Position numbers and translations under genes: made by a program
Assembly: GCA_039105265.1 (NCBI GenBank)
Contig: JAPFFF010000007.1
Location: forward strand, 310,001-374,000
Direction of reading: 5' to 3'
From: Tritrichomonas musculus
Lineage: Eukaryota > Parabasalia > Tritrichomonadida > Tritrichomonadidae
DNA: 64,000 nucleotides
Notes under the pieces: model-generated
What the model saw: only the letters and a program-made list of their open reading frames with translations
Told to the model about the DNA's origin: nothing
Database searches by the model: none
In this document: positions 58,105-64,000 of the stretch, one piece after another
Numbering within the stretch: position 1 is the first letter of the stretch
Layout of the letters: every line of letters starts with the position of its first letter

Positions 58105-58673
58105 TTTTTTTTTTTTTTTTTTTTCTCGATGTGTAAAGATGTTTGTAAGTTCTGTTTGAGATATAATTTTATTATTTTCATTTACATAATATATATTTAA
58201 AATAAAATTGTTCAACTTTATTCCTTCTACTAATAAAATGAAATCTATTTTTTAAAATTTTGTTAAGTGAATTGAAATTTTACGATTTTTAATTCAATTA
58301 TACGACCAACAGTTTAATCTTCAGTCAAAGATACTTTACTCAATATAGCAAATATTTCAAGATTAGCTCATCAAAAAATAAATAAGATATGTTTTCTGGA
58401 CATTTGAATATTTTGAATTAAATTCAAATTTTTTATTGGGCCAATATTGAAAACATATAAATACCAGTTAATTTGAAAGAAATATATTATTTTATTTATT
58501 TATATATAATTATTAACCATTTAACATTTCATATACTATAATGTATTTCCATATATTACTTAAATATTAGTATAAAACACAAAACAAATGTTAATTAATA
58601 TTGAATAAAAAAAATATCGTAGGACAACTTTTTCATAAAGAAAATCGTAAAAAAAAAATTACTTTTATTTTAG
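58105..58673. other. Upstream region of the DUF362 gene
   Basis: About 570 AT-rich bases beginning with a T20 tract. No gene or element was recognised. Confidence 0.5.
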
Positions 58674-59564
58674 ATGAGCAAGTCAAAGGTATATTTCACA
58701 AAAGAAATTACACCAGAAGGTTTAATCAAAGTATATGAAGCTCTTGGCCATGAACTCAAAGGCAAAGTTTGTGTTAAAATCTCAACTGGAGAACCAGGAG
58801 GACACCACTTTTTGAATCCAAACCTCATCAAGAACCTTGTCAACAAGCTCAATGGTACAATTTGTGAATGCCTTACCGCCTATGCAGGCAAAAGAAACAC
58901 TGTTAAAGACCACTGGCAAACATTTGAAGATCATGGCTTCAAAGCCATTGCACCATGCGATCTTTTAGACGAAGAAGGTACAATTAAACTTCCAGTTACA
59001 GGAGGCAAACATCTGAAAGGATACAACATTGTTGGCTCACATCTTAAGAATTACGATTCAGCACTTGTTTTATCACACTTCAAAGGTCACGCCATGGGAG
59101 GATTTGGCGGAGCTCTTAAGAATATGAGTATTGGATTTGGTTCAGCCGAAGGTAAAACATGGATGCATTCAGCAGGTAAAACCTCAGTTGTCAAGGAAAT
59201 CTGGGGAAATATCGCACCACAAGACGATTTCCTTGAAAGTATGGCGGAAGCATGCCAATCAGTTGTTGCACATTTCAAACCAGAGAATTTAGCATATGTC
59301 AATGTAGCAAATAACTTATCAATTGACTGCGATTGTGATTCAAATCCACATCCACCAGAGATGGCTGACATTGGTATCTATGCATCTCTTGATCCAGTTG
59401 CTATTGATCAATGCTGCTACGATGCTATCATTAATTCATCAGATGCAGGCAAGAAATCATTAATTAATCGAATGGAAGAAAAGCATGCAATTCATACAGT
59501 CGAAGAAGCTCATCGTTTAGGACTTGGATCAAGAGAATATGAACTCATCAACATCGACAATTAA
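58674..59564 (+). CDS. DUF362 family protein, bacterial type
   Basis: A 296-residue protein of the DUF362 family. Signatures are KVCVKISTGEPGGHHFLNP, then LVLSHFKGHAMGGFGGALKN followed by MSIGFGSAEGKTWMHS, and DIGIYASLDPVAIDQCCYD near the C-terminus. In anaerobic bacteria the domain is often joined to a 4Fe-4S ferredoxin; here the typical C-x2-C-x2-C clusters are absent and only a DCDCD run is seen. The biochemical role is not established. The gene is less AT-rich and has more regular codons than its surroundings. Together with the bacterial family distribution this makes lateral transfer from an anaerobic bacterium likely. The first ATG is used. Confidence 0.92.
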   Translation: MSKSKVYFTKEITPEGLIKVYEALGHELKGKVCVKISTGEPGGHHFLNPNLIKNLVNKLNGTICECLTAYAGKRNTVKDHWQTFEDHGFKAIAPCDLLDEEGTIKLPVTGGKHLKGYNIVGSHLKNYDSALVLSHFKGHAMGGFGGALKNMSIGFGSAEGKTWMHSAGKTSVVKEIWGNIAPQDDFLESMAEACQSVVAHFKPENLAYVNVANNLSIDCDCDSNPHPPEMADIGIYASLDPVAIDQCCYDAIINSSDAGKKSLINRMEEKHAIHTVEEAHRLGLGSREYELINIDN

Positions 59565-59698
59565 GAATAAAAAAAATTAATGATTTCATTTTGCAAATTT
59601 TCTTTTTCTTTATGAGTTTCCGAAATAAAAAAAAAATTGAGAAAGTTAATATTATGAATTTTTACAAACAAATAATATAAAAAAATAATTTAAAGCAT

Positions 59699-60367
59699 TT
59701 ATACTTTTGATTCATTAATCTTTCTATGTATATTATAGTTTATGCGAGAGTTAGATCTGGTATCTGATGCTGAAGAAAGAGTTAAGCAATTTAAAATGAG
59801 AGATATAGTAAGAATTATGCAATTTGAAGTAATTAATAAAATCGAAAAGATGTCATCTTCACCATTTTCGGTAACAGCACTAAATAGCGTTGATATTCCT
59901 GCAAAGCCGGTTTGACAAAAGCCAATAAGAATGTAAATATTCCAAAAGATCAAGCAAAACTGGTAAAAAACAAAGCGATATGGTATGTGTTTAAGGAGGC
60001 AAGCGCAATAAAGAAAACGATAAGAATATGCGTAGCAAAAATAAATTGCTGCAAATCCTTGAATAATGCATAAAAACAAAGAACGATTAAGTGAAAAGCA
60101 AGATAAGTCAACATGTGTTAGTGTAAATAAATTATATAATAACGTAATAATAACGAATATAAAAGCTCTAAATGATCTATTAATGAGATCGTCGAAAGGA
60201 TGAATTAATTCTGAAGGATTATAATGAATAAAAGGAAAGAAGGAAGGCCAATTGGGCTTCAAAACTTTTTTATCCCTTGTTTGCTGAATGTAAGAAAGTT
60301 TTTTTTGCAATTCATTTATTCTATCATTGTTTTTGCTTTCGATTTCACTTGAATGAATGTCGTTCAT
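59699..60367 (-). CDS. SCAMP-like secretory carrier membrane protein
   Basis: A 222-residue protein with the SCAMP plan. It has an N-terminal coiled-coil-like stretch (about 12-32), a KPNWPSFFPFIHY entry motif (NWP is diagnostic) and four membrane segments: about 66-88, 96-115, 133-153 and 174-196. Between the second and third lies YSYRFLYCACLLKHIPYRF, and after the third GFCQTGFAGISTLFSAV matches the conserved IGIPGWGxSGWI place. SCAMPs recycle in post-Golgi and endosomal vesicles and affect fusion. The N-terminal NPF repeats of animal SCAMPs are missing. It is the next gene downstream of the GOST-like protein, on the same strand. Confidence 0.8.
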   Translation of the reverse strand: MNDIHSSEIESKNNDRINELQKKLSYIQQTRDKKVLKPNWPSFFPFIHYNPSELIHPFDDLINRSFRAFIFVIITLLYNLFTLTHVDLSCFSLNRSLFLCIIQGFAAIYFCYAYSYRFLYCACLLKHIPYRFVFYQFCLIFWNIYILIGFCQTGFAGISTLFSAVTENGEDDIFSILLITSNCIILTISLILNCLTLSSASDTRSNSRINYNIHRKINESKV

Positions 60368-60606
60368 AAAAGAACATATAATAAGGTTGAAAAAAAAAAA
60401 AAAAACGTTTTTTCATAACCTTTATATTTTTTTTTTGGTTAACGAAATCAAATATACATTTATACAAACCTAAATACATATATTCATAAATAATATTGCG
60501 ATACAAACGGAGTTGAAACTTCGAAGTTTCATGGTAATGATTATTTTTATTATTTTCAAGTTTTTAATAAAAAAATATTTTATTGATATAATTGACAAAT
60601 AACAAA

Positions 60607-61962
60607 TTACTCTAGTTGAGAGGCTAATGATTCCTGAGGAGCCTGGCTATCTTCAGGATTTTCTGTTATCATATCTCCGTTATTCTTTGATGTAGTGTCA
60701 ACTGGCCAGTTTAGGAAAATGAAGAACAAAGCATATATTATTGACGGAATCAATAAATATATGTTTTTATTTGGGATTTTATTAATAAGGGCTATAAATT
60801 CAACAAAGAAAATGGCACTCATCATAATAATAGACATTTGAAATGCAATGTATCTTTCATTGGGAGCTTCTGATGTGAATGAAATACCTCTTATAATAAT
60901 GAGAACTAAGTATACAATGAGGCAAAATATTTCTGCGCCTGAGAAAGAATAAATAACTTTGATATTGAATGCAAAAGGATCATTAATAGTAACAAAATTT
61001 GCATAAAGTGAACTAGCAGCAAACACTCCAAAACCAATTAAATATGGAATCACATGAATACCAATCCATGACTTGTGAACATCTGTGTGTTTAAGCTCAT
61101 TTGTCATTAAAGAGAAGTAAGCGCCGAAAAGAGCTACAAAAAGCATTGAAAGAGATAAGACAGTATCAATAATTTTGAAAGTATAGCTCTCTGCAAAGTA
61201 AGTTAATATATAAAGAGGATCTGAACATATAATTATAAAAAGAATAAGATAAAAGGCTAGCCTGATTGATGCATGAGAATATTTAATGTCAAAACGAGAC
61301 AATAAAAACCGAATTAAAACAATGAAACCTATGATAAAAAATAGAAATCGCAGAAAAACAAGAACAATTGAATATGCAGGATCACTATATGACCAAATAA
61401 ATTCGCCATTCAAATTAACAGTTGGCGGAGATGTTTTGAAAAAGACGGAAGATTCAAGATCAGAATAATGAATCAGTTTGCTTGAAAAAATACGAATATG
61501 GGATGAAACCTCTTGCCCTTCTGTAAAAGATAAAGTTGTTGATTTTGTAGGAATTTCGATACGCGAATCTAAACGATTTCCAAAATACATATTAGATAAT
61601 GAGTAAGATGTGACATTAAAGGGAAAATTGATTTTTCCATCATTGTAAAACGCTAAATCAAGTGCTAAAAATTCATGGAAAAAGTGAAGACCTGAAAAAT
61701 TAAAAACGAATCGTCTTGATGATACTTGATCTGGATTAGAAGATGCATCAAATTTAAAAACATATTTTGTTACATTTGATGTAAATAAAAACATGATGCA
61801 TAAAAAAGAAATTTGTGAAATTGCAAATGTAATAATAGTTTGATTCGATTTTTTCCTGGTAATTGAATCAATAGCTCTGTTTAAAAAACTCTCTGATTCT
61901 TGCGCAAGACCAAGTGAGACAAGAGAGTTTAAATTATTATCATTATTGGCGTTTGATTCCAT
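60607..61962 (-). CDS. Multi-pass membrane protein, GOST/TMEM181-like
   Basis: A 451-residue protein. It has one membrane segment near the N-terminus (about 43-62), an extracytoplasmic beta-rich domain of about 130 residues (GLHFFHEFLALDLAFYNDGK, then SHIRIFSSKLIHYSDLESSV), and then seven membrane helices from about 195 to 425. This is the layout of the GOST family (GOLD domain plus seven helices: TMEM181, Wntless, GPR107/108), which works in cargo sorting and recycling in the Golgi-endosome route. The RRFVFNFSGLHFFH start of the luminal domain and SFSGAEIFCLIVYLVLI helix fit TMEM181 best. The C-terminal tail is acidic. Family-level call only. Confidence 0.7.
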   Translation of the reverse strand: MESNANNDNNLNSLVSLGLAQESESFLNRAIDSITRKKSNQTIITFAISQISFLCIMFLFTSNVTKYVFKFDASSNPDQVSSRRFVFNFSGLHFFHEFLALDLAFYNDGKINFPFNVTSYSLSNMYFGNRLDSRIEIPTKSTTLSFTEGQEVSSHIRIFSSKLIHYSDLESSVFFKTSPPTVNLNGEFIWSYSDPAYSIVLVFLRFLFFIIGFIVLIRFLLSRFDIKYSHASIRLAFYLILFIIICSDPLYILTYFAESYTFKIIDTVLSLSMLFVALFGAYFSLMTNELKHTDVHKSWIGIHVIPYLIGFGVFAASSLYANFVTINDPFAFNIKVIYSFSGAEIFCLIVYLVLIIIRGISFTSEAPNERYIAFQMSIIMMSAIFFVEFIALINKIPNKNIYLLIPSIIYALFFIFLNWPVDTTSKNNGDMITENPEDSQAPQESLASQLE

Positions 61963-62436
61963 TTTTTAGAGAACGAGAATACAACCAGATAATAGACAAA
62001 ACGGTTAAAATTTCAAATTTTAATTTTGGAATTATTCTAGGTTTATCATATATATTATGAATAACAATATTATGAGCCACATAATATAAATAGGAATAAA
62101 AATCAATTAATTTCATCGAAATTGAAAAAAAGACTTTTTATTTAATACAAGTCATGAAAAAACATATTTAATTTGATTTTGATAATTGAGCGTCATTACT
62201 AATCTTTTAATAGTTTTGAAACTTAGCAGTAGGTAACCTATAAATAATGTTACTTTCATATTTGTCCAATGAATATAATATATGCATGCAATATTTTTAT
62301 AACAATATTAGTGATAAATATAATAATGAATATTATTATGATGAAAAAGCAGTAAAAAATTATTATCTGATTTTTATGTATAAACAAAATTATCCTCTTA
62401 AATAAAAATAATATAATAAATAATATATTTGTACTA
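61963..62436. other. Intergenic
   Basis: About 470 AT-rich bases. No gene or repeat seen. Confidence 0.5.
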
Positions 62437-64000
62437 TTATTGAACCAGTTGATCTAATAATGGCGTTGGAGACATTATATCAATATTTGATTTTTGCTTG
62501 ACTGGAGGTGTTGTATCTTTTAACCTAGAAATTTCCATTCGAAATCCATTTGTAACTTCAAATGCAGAAGTCAATTTTTTCTTTAAATCATCAATTTCTT
62601 TTTGATATCTAATTTCATTCAATTCAATATATTTTTTAAGTGCATTTATTTCTCTATCTTTTAGGTCATTTTCCTTTTGCAATTTTTGCAATTTTTCTTT
62701 GCTCTGTTCTTTTTGTATTTGAGTATCAAGCATAAATTGAACTAAGTTATCTTCATATTTAGCTTGGCTCTGAGATATTTGTTCAACTAAACTTTTCTTT
62801 TCTTGATATAGTTTACTAAGTATATGCTTAATTTTATTTTCGTTTTTGACTGATTCTTCAAGGGCTTGGCGGTAATTAATTGTGGATTTTTCTTTTTCTT
62901 CTTTTTTGGTTTGGAGAACAGAAATTTCTTTTGCCATTCTTTGAGTCTGTTCTAATAATTCAATGTTCTTTTCTTTTGATAATTGTATGGGTTGTGATAA
63001 CATGTGCTCTGATTGCGGGTATGAAATTATGAGATCAATATGTTTTTGCTTCCTGAGATAACGATTATACCATCGATAATAAAAAACTCTTTTGACTTTA
63101 TTAGTTTTCTTCTTTTGATATACTTGTAAAATTCTGTTTAATTGATATATAGGTAACATTTGATTTTTCCATCTATGAAAAATTTTCGAAAGAATCTTTT
63201 GCTGGTATAACTTATCGAAAAAAATATCCATATTTACGCTTTTTTCTAATGTATCAGGATTTCTTTTAAAAAAAATTTGTTGCTGTGATAAAATGGTGCC
63301 AAGACTTTCAGCAACCTCATCAAATGTACTCGTGCTAGGGCTAGAAGCATTAGTTGTGGTTGCTGAAGAATTTGTTTCATTTGTATTGTTAACAGAAGAA
63401 ATTTCGGATGTTGAAACTATTTCATCATTTTCATTATTTCTTTCTTTTGGATGAGTGATTTGCATTTTGGTTAATGGACTGTGTCTTTCTTCATTTCTAT
63501 TATTAACTATATTTTTAGGTTTATTGCCTGGTATTGGTGAGTTTTGAACTTTGGAAAAATTCACTGAAGTTTGTTCCATTGATATAAAGTTCATATCTTT
63601 CTTTGCTTTTTTTATTGATTTAACTTCTTGTCTTTCGTTCATCTTTTGCTTTATTAATTCAATAGAGTTATGTAATTTATTTGTGAGATCATCAATTACT
63701 GATGATTGAATTGATTCTATTTTATCATAAATTTGGCCCCATTTGCATTTCATATTTTCGTTATTTTTCATTTTAAGCTCGAAAGCAATATCTCTCATTT
63801 TATCAAAATTTTGATTTTTAATATCTGAATCTAATCCAAAAGATTCTAAAGTTCTTTCACCAAGAGCCTTTTGTACTCGTAAAAGCCAATCCGTATTTCG
63901 ATCAAAACGATCTTTTTCTAATTCTTCTAATTCCAATATCCGAAGTTCATTAATGCACAAAATCGTAAGCCTGCTTTCGTCAAACTCTACTGTTCCGGTA
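62437..64000 (-). CDS. Coiled-coil protein with Sfi1-like motifs, partial (5' end outside window)
   Basis: The frame is open to the right edge and reads TGTVEFDESRLTILCINELR before the first Met, so the true start lies beyond the window. The visible 520 residues have an N-terminal acidic helical part, a Ser/Thr/Asn-rich disordered region (about 115-215), and two Trp-centred segments (KILSKIFHRWKNQMLPI and KVKRVFYYRWYNRYLRKQ). A long coiled coil (about 330-490) and a short tail follow. The Trp segments look like Sfi1 centrin-binding repeats (A/F-x2-W-x). With the coiled coil this suggests a basal body or cytoskeletal protein. Two copies is few, so this is tentative. Confidence 0.65.
   Translation of the reverse strand, partial: TGTVEFDESRLTILCINELRILELEELEKDRFDRNTDWLLRVQKALGERTLESFGLDSDIKNQNFDKMRDIAFELKMKNNENMKCKWGQIYDKIESIQSSVIDDLTNKLHNSIELIKQKMNERQEVKSIKKAKKDMNFISMEQTSVNFSKVQNSPIPGNKPKNIVNNRNEERHSPLTKMQITHPKERNNENDEIVSTSEISSVNNTNETNSSATTTNASSPSTSTFDEVAESLGTILSQQQIFFKRNPDTLEKSVNMDIFFDKLYQQKILSKIFHRWKNQMLPIYQLNRILQVYQKKKTNKVKRVFYYRWYNRYLRKQKHIDLIISYPQSEHMLSQPIQLSKEKNIELLEQTQRMAKEISVLQTKKEEKEKSTINYRQALEESVKNENKIKHILSKLYQEKKSLVEQISQSQAKYEDNLVQFMLDTQIQKEQSKEKLQKLQKENDLKDREINALKKYIELNEIRYQKEIDDLKKKLTSAFEVTNGFRMEISRLKDTTPPVKQKSNIDIMSPTPLLDQLVQ

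Overview
The window is very AT-rich, eukaryotic, and densely packed with long, apparently intronless genes on both strands. It looks like a trichomonad (parabasalid) flagellate, probably Trichomonas/Tritrichomonas-like. The reasons are the gene repertoire (a kinase-plus-Sel1 family, a Pmp-like beta-helix surface protein, a glycine-rich/furin-like surface protein, a CAMK-type small kinase, a bacterial-type DUF362 protein, the axonemal protein CFAP58), TCA-type initiator motifs just upstream of some ATGs, the lack of recognisable introns, and a heavy load of small DNA transposons. This is a judgement from content; no database search was run. No tRNA, rRNA or CRISPR was seen, and no virus-like or LTR element was recognised.

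Layout. 0-6 kb: the C-terminal end of an Hsp70-family protein (probably ER), a Scc2/NIPBL-like cohesin loader, and a class B DnaJ on the minus strand. 6-8 kb: gene-free AT-rich DNA with one strong hairpin. 8-17.6 kb: a small protein kinase, a chromo-barrel/Tudor-knot-like protein, a 905-bp MITE, a zinc-finger/low-complexity protein, an ArfGAP and a Sec23-like COPII protein. 17.6-25.2 kb: a decayed kinase remnant, CFAP58, a broken kinase-Sel1 gene with an A44 tract, and a vWA-only protein. 25.7-34.6 kb: a 1694-aa type I membrane protein with an extraordinary N-glycosylation-sequon repeat, then a glycine-rich/cysteine-rich surface gene split by a complete pogo-like transposon. 35.3-44.1 kb: a truncated fragment, a 1277-aa caspase/legumain-like protein, a two-RING gene whose second half is dying, a possible 1-kb TTAA element, and a short BEACH protein. 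44.1-47.1 kb: a graveyard of small inverted-repeat elements, two of them with perfect 8-bp target duplications. 47.1-55.8 kb: a frameshifted Pmp-like surface gene and a 2138-aa BTB-like giant. 55.8-64 kb: gene-free DNA with a 240-bp TTAA MITE and a GC-rich island, then DUF362, SCAMP-like and GOST/TMEM181-like membrane proteins, and a partial coiled-coil protein with Sfi1-like motifs.

There is no operon logic. Each gene appears independent, but membrane-traffic components (ArfGAP, Sec23, SCAMP, GOST-like, BEACH) and large surface proteins recur. The strongest observations are the pogo-like insertion whose conceptual removal joins the two host halves in frame at a single TA, the family of MITEs with exact target-site duplications, the caspase-like domain at the head of a giant protein of unknown function, and the two-RING gene in decay.
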